DNA from: Enchytraeus crypticus
Taxonomy: Eukaryota; Annelida; Clitellata; Enchytraeida; Enchytraeidae
Direction: 5' to 3'
DNA length: 64,000 bases
NCBI GenBank assembly: GCA_905160935.1
Contig: CAJHZI010000457.1
Coordinates: 3,184,001-3,248,000 of the forward strand
Position 1 is the first letter of the stretch; each line of letters begins with the position of its first letter. Both the position numbers and the translations under genes were made by a program. The notes beneath the pieces were generated by a model. That model saw nothing but the letters and a program-made list of their open reading frames with translations. It did not search any database and was not told where the DNA came from. Below, one piece after another: positions 44,751-57,299 of this stretch.

Positions 44751-47700
44751 TTAAAACACTCCATTGTCTGTCTGAGTGCTAGCTATTTTCTTTGGCGAGT
44801 CTTTCATTGCTACATTTTGACTCTCAGCAACATTCGTTGAGGCACTACAAGCACTGCTAATATTACTTAAATCTTTACTGCTCCATCTAACTCTAAAATC
44901 ACTTTTTGTTCGTTCCAAGTCACTTCTAGAAGAGTTTGGACTAGTAGATGGTCTCATTCCGTTTATGGGAATAGGAGAGCCGCCACGTTTGAGGGATAAC
45001 AAATCTGGAGTGGTCAGCTCTTTCTGGGAGAGATTGTACATCGAGTAGTCCGGATTGTCTGTAACTTCGGTGATGACGTTGAGGAAGTCCGGCAGAGGAA
45101 AATCGCTACCTTTGTGAGATGTGTACGTCTCCAGTATTATCAATCCTCGACTTCTGTACAGACACAATAAATATAGCATGAATAAAATACAGCACGAATA
45201 AAGTAGAATAAATAATAAATATACAAAGTGTACATAAAAATGTATAATAAGCAACAAATAATAAACAAGTCCCTTTTCTTGTTTTACCCTTCCTCTGAGG
45301 CTTAACCTAAAGCCAAAAACATTCACCAACAACCACAATCAGTGCTTCAGAGCCAGCTAATTATCAGAAGCGCTAGTAACACTAAATCTACCTACAATTA
45401 GTGATCAATTTAAAGTTTAAGACAGGATCTCATTAGCCATATACTATTGCTTTGTCGTCTTTCACGAGACGCGCATTATATGATTGGTCTATTTTTAAGT
45501 AATCCGACAAAACACTGTTAGGCATGGATTACAATAATATTTGTACATTTTCCCAATAAACAAAATAGTTCAGAAACATTTTCCATTATGTCTAATGCTC
45601 TGAAGTGTGCACCGAAGAACTTTGGTTTTTATCAACAGTTTCTAGAAATTTTTTACAATTAAGGCCACTCATTTCAATTTGCACATCATCATAAACACTG
45701 CACCGCTAGATTTTAATACAAACCTTGAGTGACACTGATCGAGATAAACGTCGAGCTGAAAATACTGACTCCTCCACGCAAAGCATCGTCGAGTCTTAAA
45801 TATTGTAGAATGAGCGAAGTCGCGCTGGGCTAAAAGTAACTACAGTCAAATAAAATAAAAGTATGTAATATACATACAATGTAGATAACGAAGTAGTTAC
45901 ATAAGTTGAACATATTTTATAAATCATCATCATCTTCCCTTGAATCCCAGTTTAACCAGGATCGGGATACGAATAGACTGTCTCAAATTCCCTCTGTCCT
46001 ACATCACATTATCAGTCAATCCCCTATTTGATACTTTTCCATTCGTTTAAATTTTTGTAGCAATTTCTAGAGCCTAGGTGCTTACCAACCAATTGCCCTT
46101 TCTAACTTGGTATGGATCTTAGTGCTTTAGTCGCCTTCTATGACACGTGCAGTCACTGGTTGGTAAATTCTTCAAACAACCCGGACACAACACGGGGAAC
46201 TAACAGTAACTACAACAAAATAAAGCAAAATAAAAGCATGTACTATATAATTTACATTAACCAATACATTATGCCGCAAAATATGAATATATTTCGAAAG
46301 TAGTTACAAACAATGTAGATATAAAAGTAGTTATATAAGATGAACATATCATACAAATAACTTTTTACATTTTATGGTTTTTACATTTTACAAGCAAGAA
46401 AAATTTAGAAATTTTTATATAGAAGTACATAAAATCACTCAGATGTTTGAGCAATAACATTACCTATCTTAAATCTTTTCATGATAGTTATTTACAAAAT
46501 TATAATTTCTAGATTTAGCGATTGGCGTCCGAAGATAGTATGAGGGACAACCAATCATAGGCCTAGGCCGCATTGTTCTAGTACGATAGTCGAGTTGTTG
46601 GATAGACGAGTGATATGCAGAAGATCAAGGTCTGAATCTCAGTCAAACTATTATCTGACATTACCCCTGTGGTACAGCAACAGATGTAAAATATGTTGTT
46701 TAACTTGTTAAAGTCAGTTCCATCTCTCAAAAAACCATCATTGATGGGTGAGCCCATGATTTGAAAAAGAAGCCGATAAAGCTAATGTGAACATTAGTTT
46801 CCTCACTCACGAGCGATATCAGTGAAGGGCGAGTCCAGGATTTGACCCCCCACACATACTGATCTGCAGTCGGATATCTTAACAACATTGGCACAGGCTC
46901 CAACCAATTAAGTTAAGTTATACTACTTAGACAAGGTGAGACACAGCAGCAGCATACCTCATACTCTCTGCGTGACACCTGTGTCCTCAACTCAGGGCAT
47001 TCCTGATTGATCTCTGGTCTGCGTATTGTGTGAGTGTACGTATAGTGACCTGTTCAACAAAAATCTGCCTCTAGTCAATCAGAACAAAAGCAGTAGTAGC
47101 AGCAGCAGTAACATTAACAGTAGCAGTAACAGTCGTAGTAGCAGTACTAGCTGCAGTAGCAGTAACAATAGCTGTAGCAGTAGAAATAGCAGTAGTAGTA
47201 GTACCATTAGTCGTAGCAGCAGCAATAGCAGTAGCAGTACTGACAGCAATAATAATAGCAGTAGCAGTAACAGCAGAAGCAGAAGCACTAGCAATAGCAC
47301 TAGTAGTTGCAGCAATTGTGGCGGCAATACTAACAGTAGTAGTGACAGATTCTAATAATAAACAGTTATTATTAAATTAGCTGGAAAAGCTAGATAAATC
47401 ATGCGCAAATAAATATTTTGAGGAAAACAAGAGAGAGAAAGAAATACATAGAGCATGAATATACCATTGACCCCTCTTAAAATTCAGATCGCTGATTAAA
47501 TCTCTAAAAGCCAACTAAAAGGTAATAACCGACTAGATTTTCCATCAATCAATCAATCAAAGGTTTTCCTAAGTCATATGGCTCTAAATAAAACGCAACA
47601 GTAGCACTGGGTGTAGCAGCTTGATATAAATTTGCAAGTTTGACTACAGCTAGAGTAGAAAAATTATGCTACAAGACAAATATGATTCAATACGGTCGTA

Positions 47701-50700
47701 AATTAACTAACTATTACCTAACTAGATTAACCTACCAACACAAGAACACTCACCGTTCTTTCCTCTCTTTCTGATCCTTGCTTGCATTCGCTGATTTGGT
47801 GTGATGAGGTAATCGTGTCGCACCGAGAAATCTTGAAATTGTGGAAACAACTAAAACATAAAATAACACAGTATAGATGAATTATTCCTTCTCATACCAA
47901 TATTTTACACCTGCGTGACCGACTGCAGATTGATCAACAGCAGATTGATTGATCAGCAATAGATTGATTGATCAGCAGCAAATTGATTGGTCAGCAACAG
48001 AATGATCAGCAGAGATTGATTGATCAGCAACAGATTCATTGATCAGCAACAGATTCATAGATCAGCAACAGATTGATCAGCAGCAGATTGATTGTTCAGC
48101 AACAGGCCAACGATTTGACTCCCTATCTGATCATCTCTGACAATTCTTTTAAAAATAAGGAAACAGAGAACTTAAATTTAGCTTTATAATCTACAAAAGT
48201 GCTCAGAAAAATCCTTTAATCGAATTGCGTAATCTTTTCAGATAACATCAGCAATAAGAAGTATAGTATGCTAAGCTATCTAATAAAACTTATGAAATAG
48301 GAATAGTATTTATCGTAATATATATATAACATTAACATTATTAGGTTAACCAAAACAGCTTCGTTAACCTATAAGTTCATCACCATCCCTGGACAAACTT
48401 GTATGTCTCACTTAATTAAAGTGATGCAGCCTGCTGTTACTCGGTCTTCTAAGTTAATTACTCTTGTGAGACCTAGCTTACCTTCACACCCTAAGCTATC
48501 TAATCGTTCTTTCCAGCATGCTGCACCGCAGATCTGGAATTCTCTTCCATCTAATCTTCGGAAATCTTCATTTGAAGCACATCGACCTTTGCTTTCCTAT
48601 GATCAGTTCCATAGGCAGTTGAAGACCTATCTTTTCCATCTCTCTTTTCCATCCAGTATCCATGAGCAGCGACCTGCGCCTAAAACACCTTTTCTTTAAC
48701 TCCCTTTACTTTGGACTGAATTTCTGGATTTTGGAATTTGCACCGTTTTGGACTTTCCTTTTTTTCTCGCCGGCTTGATTTTGTCTCAATAGTGCTCGAT
48801 GTTGTCATTGATGACTGTAGCACTCTAATTGTTGTTATTATATTATTAATAAAGCACAGATTTAATATATGCAAAAAGTATTTGCAAAATAAAAATTACA
48901 TTAAAATTTATTCTTACACCTTAAATTATTAGCGAATTATTGTGTTACATGTATTAACTGACGTCCTTAACTTTCCAAATTAAGCAGTCTCGTGCTAAGC
49001 AAATTTAATATATACTTATTTACAGAAAGCCTTATATTATTAACTAACCGAATCGTCTGGCATTTTTTCAACAAGAAATTTTCTCTTTTTGCTGTCCACT
49101 GAAAGCCTATCACGAGTCTCTAACCCAAGCTTGTTGCACACAGCCTGAAAAATAAAATTAATTTTATCAAATACTACCTAACTAATCTAAGCAAACAAAA
49201 ATAGCCTATTCTATTAATATATAAATAATTAATTGAAATGAAACAATCATTGTATTTCTTTTGTTGCCTAAATCACTTCATCGTATTCACACACACTCTC
49301 TCTCTCTTCCCCTCTCTCTCTAATGAACGGATGTTCAACAGAAGACAGGTTCATCATTCAAGACACACATTCCTATTAGAAACCTCCAAATCAAGCTCAG
49401 CAATGAACAGCTTACACGCATATATAGGCTCCCATCATAAAACCTTCAGTCTCGGAGCGCAGAAATAAACTTTAAAGTAATCTATTCTTAGTTTTCTCAT
49501 ATCTTCAAGTAAAAATAACATCAGAAATTAAATATTTTGAAACCAATCAATCAATAAGAATTTAACGTCCGGTTCCTCGCCATAAGGCAATGTCAGGGAC
49601 GTCAAATATATGAAACAATATTTAAATTTCTTTACACATACTACAATCTATAACTAATGCCTATCTGGGGGAAGTTTAATAAATAGCTGAATGTAAATTA
49701 GAAAGTCTCAGGTCAAATAGTTTAAAAGTTGAAGCCTAGTTATGTATCCGTCTAGCTAATAATAATTAATGAAATTGTATTAAAGGTTTAACGTCTGCTT
49801 CTTCATCTAAAGAAAATATAAATGAAAGTCAAAGGAAAAAAAACAGAAAAAATAGTAGCTTAGATTTTGAAATACAAAAATTTAAAACAGAAAAATTTGC
49901 AATTTCGGCACTTCACAATGCATAAACTAAATTTCATATAAAATAATTACATATTTTATAAATAATATGAGTAGAATAAGAATGCCATATACAGCATCAG
50001 AAATGCAAAAAAAGTTTTGTTACATTAGTAGAACTGAATAATTCATTGACCTGCTTAAATTGAACTCATTCAATTAGATGAATTGAACAATGAAATACTG
50101 TCACAGAATCTAGCTGCATACCGCAATCATAGCTACAACTTTTCTCTCAAAGTGTGTACTGTTGTCAACAATGTCATAGTATGGATGCCCCACCCAGGCC
50201 TACAATACAATGCATAACATAACAATTAGAATGCCACAGTCATCAATGATAACATCGAGCACCATTGAGACAAATTAAAGCCGGCGAGCAAAAAGAAGGT
50301 CCAAAAGTGGTGCAAATTCCAAAATCCAGAAAATCAGTCCAATAATACACCAAAAAGGAAATCATATACAAAAAAAGTGAAAAATTATAAAAATACTTCA
50401 AAGTCGCTAGAATACTTTAAATGTCAGGTCACAGATATATTTTTAATGTTTTAAAGCTAAACTTCAACATTTATCAGTAAAGTTTTAAATACATAAATTT
50501 AACTTTCTTAATTTCTTTTTGTTCTAACCATTTTTTTACAATAAATTCTACACCAAAATTGAAGCAAGTAACACTACAAGCAAAGCATCATTTCTAAAAG
50601 TGAACACCGGCACACATAAACCCACCATAATTACTATAAATATTTGACTAAAATTTCAAGAGATTTTACTTACTTTGATAAAGTTAAATTACTCGGTTTT

Positions 50701-53700
50701 AAACCGAGTAATTTAAGCCTCAGGGAAGGAGTGCTTAGGCTTACTTCTGTAGAGGTATATAGGGTAAAATCAGTGTTTATGAAGATTCAGATTTTAACTA
50801 TTAAGAAGACTGAGGCTGATACCCTTTGTGGATGCCATTGCCTAGAGTCTCTCTAAATGAGATATGCGAAATTTCAACAAATCAGTTCAGCTTTTAAACC
50901 AAGTTAGTATTTTTTCAACAGTCGTCCATATCTTAGCAGAGGCTACTTACCATACCGGTTTAAACCCTCTTTATAGATATCTATAGTCGTGTCACATTAA
51001 ATTTACATGAATTCTCTTAACCTGAGCAGTTTTATCATCGAGAGCTCTAGCTTGTTCTAATCCCTCATAGCGAGTGACATGATTCTCAACTTGGTAGAAA
51101 TCCTCAGCACCTTTTGCTGCTGAAACCATGTGAATGACCTGATTGTAACGATTGTCCCTCAGGTCAACCTCATTCCAATTGCTTTCCTTCTTCATTCTCT
51201 CCCACTGATGTGGCTTCATGTCTAAAGAAGTCAATCATCAATCAATTATATATAATCTATCTTCAATGACCCTGTTTATACCACCTAGCAAGTTTAGACT
51301 TCAGAACTGAAAATTAGATGAAATTAATTTCAGCGCTCCTTCCCACACAAAAAGGGAAAGCAGATTTAACAATAGACAAGTATTCCCGTGCAGAGACAAA
51401 ACACAAAGCAACATCTAAGTAAAATTGATAAAATACACAGAAGAATGGGCAAGTATATTGAGATTTAAACCCTCTTTATGACTGGCAACCACTGAAACAC
51501 CCTTAATATTGACATGTAGACTTCATGACTTTATGTCTAAATGTTAAGGTTTTAAAGTAAAGCCTTTGTTTGTACAGCAACTGGTAACGTCAAAATGGCC
51601 ACTCCTAAGTTTAAAATGGCCATTCCCAAGATTATTGGATCAATAATCTGATCGAGCTGATCAGAGATCTGAAATTTGTAGAATCATTATTTGACAAATG
51701 GACTATCTTTAGTGAAAAATTAATATACTAATAAACTAGTGTACAGGTTTCTAAACTAAGCATGAAATGATAAACAAGCAAGGTTTCTGGTCTGATTATA
51801 TTAATACGAATTCATTACCATTATCTTTGTCAATATTTAATAGAGAGCTATTAGCTCACCTGGTCTTATTTAATTATTTTTAGTATTCTATTTTTAATCT
51901 CAATTTAAAATTATACCCCTGCCTTCTTGTATACACGAGTTCGCTTTTTATGATTAATTATTTAACTTATTTTTCTCTAAGTTCACCATAGTTCACATTT
52001 TCTGGCTGGAGCCAGTGACGATGTCGGTAAGATATTCGACCGCAGATCAGTATATGCAGGGTTCAAAATCCTGGGTTCAAAATCAAAATTCAGAATCCTG
52101 GGCTCACCCGTCACAGACATCGCTTTTGAATGAGGAAACTGACGTTAACATTAGCTTTATCAGTTTTTTAAATTTGTGTTTTTCCTGTTGAATTCGATTG
52201 TTTGCGTGTTGTGCCAGTCAACTCTACAGGGTTGGGTTGAATGACCCTTTTTGGTGTTCTCATTAAATTGAATTGAATTGAACTTACATGCTGTAGCATC
52301 CATAACACCTCGATCACATATAATCAAACAATTCTGATTGGACGACTTTGCCAGTGAGAAGAATGTATTTTCAATCTGCATCATGGTCTTGATAAGATCC
52401 AGTTGAAATCTGTACACTGCAAAAGTAATAACAAATCAGGTGAGATGTATACCATAATTATATGCCATGTTTTATCTAGAGCAAAATATTTATAATACTT
52501 TAACACGCAATATCAACTTAGTTTTGTTTATAAATGATAGATTATTTAGATACAAATAAAGATAGAAACAAAATTAGAGCAAGTATGCAGAGCAAATATA
52601 CAAGTATTTAAAATCTAAGTATTTTAAATTTTACAAATTGAATAGAATTCTATTCAAAGAAACAAAGTTTATTCTTTTATTCAAAGAAATACAGTTTGTT
52701 TTTAAAATCAAGCAGAATAAAATTATCTAAGCAATTATTAATTCAAATGCAAATATAATATAAGAATAATTAGAAACAGCTTGAATACCTTCATCTTCGG
52801 TTAAATCCTGAAACTTAATGCCTCCCCTAAAATGACAAAATTAACAGGATATGTACATTTTCATACAAAAAAATAATTTAAAAAGATGATCAAATATAAG
52901 CAATAAATTTAAAATATTAAATAAATATCACATAATAGTCTGATAAAAAGAAAAAAACAGTACTAGCATACCCTACACTATGTTTCTCCTTCTTTTATAC
53001 CCGTACTCACTAGCAAGATAATCCGCAGTTTAAACCTCAACAGTAGCTTAAACTAAGAATTAGTCACAATTTGATATTCAGTTAGGCTTTATTAATTGAA
53101 TTTTAATTTAATGGTTTACGTTGTGATTTAAATTAAAGCATAGCTGCGCCTCTGTTTTAGGAGGTTTACATCATGGAGTAGGTAAACCATCAATTAAGAA
53201 ATGAAAGTCTAGTTTTGTTTACAAAGTAAGCTGATTGGCCAATCAGCCTGAAAGATATTGCAGTCATAGGCTCAGAGGTAGCATTTTGGCGATTGATCTT
53301 GTAGTTAATAACCACCTGACACATTTCTTAGTGAATACTGAAATTTCTGATTCTTAGTTTATGCCACGTCAGAGGTGTAAGTGATCGGCGGATTAAGGCC
53401 AGTGTAGTAGCTACCAGCATTAATTCTCCACAGAACAGTCAACAAGCTACCTACTCGGCCACCAGCCAGTAAATATACAGCACAGTATCATTATATCAAT
53501 ATTGGTTCTATTTTCATCTTAATGCTTAGAGAATTACCAGAAGCGTAGACTTAATAAACCTGAAATACAGAATCAAGAAAAATATGAAATTTTTTTGCAC
53601 CCAATTACCAAAAAAAACTGATGCGCATCAAGGCGTATATATAATTGATTCATTTTGACATACTACTATAGTATAACTCGCAACACTCAATTAGATATAC

Positions 53701-56700
53701 TTGTCATGCGCTTGCTACACATCTAGATCTAAAAACCTGCACATAAAATAATAGCAAAAATAAAAAATAAACAAAATAGGTATCAAATATTAAACTCACC
53801 CCATTAATACTGTTGCTGTTTCAGGAACTCGGTAAACCTAAAATGTACATAAAGAAATTCTTCCATTAGTTTCAAATCATGCTTTAACAAGATCCATTAA
53901 CAATGTGGAGTTTTATGCTCACACCTAGTTATGAGTTCAGCATATCTTTTGCAAACTCAATACTAGATTCAACAATTAATTCGATCAATTCACTGATATA
54001 TGATCTGCAATCTTCGGCAGCATGTCTTTCAAAATTATCCAAATTAGTAATGTGTAGGTCTGTAAACCTTCCAACCACCTTGAATACTTCCTTTAATAAT
54101 TCTGATTGGCTTTCTCAGACTCTTTCATAAAGTACAAAACTTCACGTTTAATATTTTAATTGATGTTAAACATGAGAATACACTTCAGACAAATAAGGAC
54201 TACGACTACACAGGACTGGTAAAATGAATAGAAAACTAAACTAATTAAATACAATTAAATGAAATAAATTGTAGGTGCTAGATATAAAGTTCTGTGGATA
54301 ATTGAATAATATTGTTTGTTAAAGCCACAAATAGTATGCATTTTTTGCTTTATTTTTTCAAGGGTCAGTCGGTAATAGAGCACAATGTGCTTTAGCAATA
54401 TAAACAAATGTTCAATTACTACCAAAGTTCAAAGGTTATTCCTTATATCCTTATATTACAACACAATAAATCTTGTTGTCTTCAATAAAGAACATCTTTT
54501 ATAAATACAAATCCAAGAACAAATTGACACTCATGCAAACACAACATGCTCTGATTTATTTTAACTTAACCGGTACTTAACCTTGAATTTTCTTTTGCCC
54601 TCGGTGGATAGTCCAGAGACAGGCTTACTAATATGAATAATATTTGAAGAGTCGCAAAAGCCATTTTGCTCAAGAAAAATAGAGTTAGGAGAAAAATAAA
54701 TACATTCTCAATACCTGGTAAAAAATCCAGCTCTTTACTTTTTTAAAATTGGATGATTTTTTAAATTTAAGTCATAATTTGTTTACTTTTTGATTTTTTC
54801 AACTGTATTTGATTTCTTCACTAAATGAAATCAAATCCTGATTAATGATCACAAAAGTATACTATATTCCTACTTGTCATGATGTTTTTTAAGTTTGAAA
54901 GTACTATATCTTCTAAGAATTGACCTGAAGAATAACTTTGAAAATACAACTGAAACCATCGCATTCAACCAAAACTCTCACATGTCAATGTAATTGTTTA
55001 ATCTCCTCAAAGCTCAATATAACTTCCTGAATGCTCATACAGGTTTTATTTAGAAAAGATCCAGGATGCTGAAGAATAGACCAATCATGAACTGCACGTG
55101 TCATAAAAGACGACAAAGCACTAAGATCTAAACCAACGTCAGAAAGGACATTCAGTTAATGAGAGCCTAGGCTCCAAAAATTGCTACCAATTAAACAGAT
55201 TGGAAACACTTACAGGGATTGACTGATGATATGGTGTGATACAGAGAAGAATGGAGAAGGTCTATTCGTATACAGACTTTGGTTAAACCGAGAATAAGAG
55301 AAGATGAAGATCATGATATTTACCTTCCATCCCAGATTTTCAAAGAATGTTGATATTCGAGCCTGACCAGTTGTCTTTCCTCCACATGGACCTTTTTAAG
55401 TAAGAATCAATCAGGAAAAAGATTTCAAAGCAAAACAAGAATAGTTTGAAGATATATTATGAAATCTATGCTAAAAATAAAAAATCTCAACACTATGCTA
55501 CAAATAAAAAATCTCAACACAAAATAGAATAATTTGAAGATTTATATTTAAAATTGTACACATTATGACAAATTTTGTATACATGCACATATCACCATAA
55601 ATTTCACTCTTAACATATGATTTCTACAATCGTTAAGGATAGATCCCTTTCTAATTAATGTTACATTATATTTAATGCTGCAGAGACGTTCCTAGAATCA
55701 TTTTCAGATGATGAAATGGACAATAAACCAATAGTATATTTTTAAAACTAAATTATTATTTTCCAGTCTCAAAATTTTCTTCGTACTTTCTAGCGGAGCT
55801 TAGTGTAAATTACACCAGTTGTCAATTTTGGCAAAAACTGTCTGAACTAAGAAAAATTAGACGCACTGAGATTATGAGCTATATAAGTATTCTCACAAGT
55901 CACCTTTGATCAGTCAGTAACTGAATACAAAAGAAATAAAATTTTAAAATAACTAAAAATAATAAAATAATGAATAAAAAGAAATCCTGCTAAAGGTTGG
56001 GTGAACAAAGTAACAGAGTTATCTCTCTCTCTCTCTCTAGTGTTCTGCCAAGCGGCAGGTCCAAGGTACATATTCCTACTCACATGCTGTTTTTCACGCT
56101 CCACAAAGAGCATTTCATCGATTAGCGAGTTAATCCCTTCACAAATGGCTATTCCTTATCCACACCTTAATGTAGCCTATAGCTTTGAAATAATATGGCT
56201 TCTGAGGTGGTTTCCCATTGCCTTCCTCAGTTCTATAATGGATTATCTGCATAGGATTATGCCATTTAATCCTAGGGAAAATGTCTTGGTTTGGCGGGTC
56301 CCCTTTCTTAGCTCCTGCCTTTATCGCCTCTTACGTACACGCGGCAGCTTGTATGCGGTTGCCCTATTCTGCAGCTGTCCCAACGGTATCACACCCAGGC
56401 TCAACACGGGAAAATAACCATAGATTTATAATATATCCATTTATAGTAACTAAATAGCTCTGTGTATAGTGTTGGATAACACCATGAAAATTTAAATATT
56501 TGCTCGTGCATTCACGTGTTAAATTCCATGTTGAACTGATCAGAGAGTAAGAGATTACTATTGCAATTCAAATCCAAAAAATATCAGGTCAGTAAGTTGG
56601 TAGAAACAAAGCGCAGAAATTACAGTCTCGTTAGAAATTGATACAAACTCAATTTTACTAGGATATTTCCGAAATTTTTCTGTAGACATGAACGACAGTA

Positions 56701-57037
56701 GCAATGTAGGCCTACTTAATTTTTGCCAAGATCCACCCATTTGGAGTTTGATATTTCCGAAATTCTCTGTAGTCATGAACGATAGTAGCAATGTACTTAA
56801 TTTTTGCCAAGATGCACCCATTTGATTACTTTATTTCTGTCATTAATCCATACTTCCGCCAATTAGTTTATTCTATTAATTTCAAACAATCATACAAATA
56901 CTAAACATAAATTTTAACCTTAGCTTGTTTAGTTTTAAATAGGATTAGCATAGCTTTGAAGATTTGAAAACCTAAAACCAACCTCCAGTAAGCACCAGCT
57001 TATAGATTCGCCTCTTTCCGTCGTTACTCTCTGACAT
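44751..57037 (-). CDS. TTD14-like P-loop NTPase (TRPL translocation defect 14 family)
   Basis: Twelve exons: 56983-57037, 55324-55391, 53800-53837, 52789-52826, 52288-52416, 51022-51221, 50122-50199, 49049-49144, 47754-47850, 46958-47049, 45724-45839 and 44751-45153. All phases agree; total 469 residues. Drosophila TTD14 binds GTP and phospholipid and controls TRPL channel trafficking. The Walker A loop GGPCGGKT (residues 18-25) follows a hydrophobic strand. Other family landmarks are [30 protein letters not shown] (Walker B-like, Asp101), [78 protein letters not shown] and [12 protein letters not shown]. About 90 Ser/Thr/Pro-rich residues then extend beyond the conserved core. The start ATG lies in the sole upstream exon that reads into the P-loop. 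Two exons are only 38 bp. Confidence 0.92.
45420..45525 (+). repeat. Repeat D 3' fragment
   Basis: 'ctttgtcgtctttcacgaga', 'gattggtctatttttaagta' and 'ccgacaaaacactg' match the end of the 45925 copy. Confidence 0.5.
45925..46205 (+). repeat. Repeat D, best preserved copy
   Basis: 'cttcccttgaatcccagttt', 'gatacgaatagact', 'cagtcaatcccctattt', 'ttccattcgtttaaattttt', 'gccctttctaacttggtatg', 'gacacgtgcagtcactggtt' and 'cccggacacaacacgggg' occur in order. It has no frame and no clear tRNA-like head. It lies in intron 10 of the TTD14-like gene. Confidence 0.7.
46768..46905 (-). repeat. SINE-2 copy
   Basis: 'gtgaacattagtttcctcac' to 'tggcacaggctccaacc'. It ends about 50 bp before exon 10 of the TTD14-like gene. 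Confidence 0.65.
47085..47345. repeat. (AGC/AGT)n trinucleotide tract
   Basis: Degenerate CAG/TAG-type triplets for about 260 bp, beginning 36 bp from the acceptor of exon 10. The poly-Ser and poly-Leu frames are artefacts. Confidence 0.88.
47924..48105. repeat. ~19-bp tandem repeat (ttgattgatcagcaacaga)
   Basis: About ten imperfect copies with variable gaps. It lies about 75 bp from the acceptor of exon 9. Confidence 0.8.
48345..48870 (+). pseudogene. YADD-type LINE, 3' terminal fragment
   Basis: The + frame at 48403-48699 reads [17 protein letters not shown], then [20 protein letters not shown] and [11 protein letters not shown], nearly identical to the end of the ORF at 57445-58068. It is 5' truncated just above the start of that block and ends with an ATT-rich tail. 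It lies in intron 8 of the TTD14-like gene, opposite in strand. Confidence 0.85.
49560..49612 (-). repeat. Repeat C, reverse
   Basis: 'aatttaacgtccggttcctc' and 'gcaatgtcagggacgtcaaa'. Confidence 0.6.
50225..50345 (-). repeat. YADD-type LINE 3' end fragment
   Basis: 'caattagaatgccacagtca', 'acatcgagcaccattgagac' and 'gcgagcaaaaagaaggtcca' match 57310-57430. It lies a short way before exon 7 on the coding strand. Confidence 0.8.
52003..52168 (+). repeat. SINE-2 copy with a small internal duplication
   Basis: 'ggctggagccagtgacgatg', 'gcagggttcaaaatcctggg' (part repeated once), 'cccgtcacagacatcgcttt' and 'gaggaaactgacgttaac'. It lies in intron 5 of the TTD14-like gene. Confidence 0.75.
53929..54114 (-). 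other. Unassigned open segment in TTD14-like intron 2
   Basis: The minus strand has a 61-codon open run with protein-like composition: [20 protein letters not shown], then [18 protein letters not shown] and [17 protein letters not shown], then TAA. It is rich in Glu, Leu and amphipathic spacing, unlike neighbouring AT-rich introns. A stop lies just before it. I do not recognise it. It may be a decayed retrogene or transposon piece, or an alternative terminal exon. Confidence 0.35.
55075..55318 (-). repeat. Repeat D copy, uninterrupted
   Basis: 'gaactgcacgtgtcataaaa' to 'ggttaaaccgagaataagag'. It abuts the donor of TTD14-like exon 2 (exon end 55324). Confidence 0.7.
56022..56418 (+). repeat. 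Repeat G, longest copy
   Basis: It begins after a CT tract with 'agtgttctgccaagcggcag', followed by 'atggcttctgaggtggtttc', 'cattgccttcctcagttct', 'gcctcttacgtacacgcgg' and 'cacacccaggctcaacacgg'. The frame that stays open over part of it has no known protein match. It lies in intron 1 of the TTD14-like gene. Confidence 0.75.
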
Positions 57038-57299
57038 CTTGTTCCAAGTTAAGTTTCAAGTCAATCCAACACTAGATATCATATATTACGATTTAGTGTA
57101 GTTCGTACACTCTTACTAGCAAATATGTTTTCACAAACATTGCCTAACAATTCGGATAACAGAGGCTGGTTCAGGGAATTGGCGCGTGTTTTTCTTGGTA
57201 TGAAACGTAAACAAACTTTGATAAACAACAGCAGCTGGGGTCATTGGGGTCAATGTTCTCAAATGAATCAGGCGTGCATCTTAGAAATTATGAAGAAAA

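Noticed and set aside
47026..47355. Poly-Ser (+) and poly-Leu (-) open frames
   Set aside because: Trinucleotide AGC/AGT tract in an intron; it overlaps the true minus-strand exon 10 at its edge only.
56001..56417. 138-residue + strand open frame
   Set aside because: It coincides with Repeat G, whose other copies do not keep the frame.
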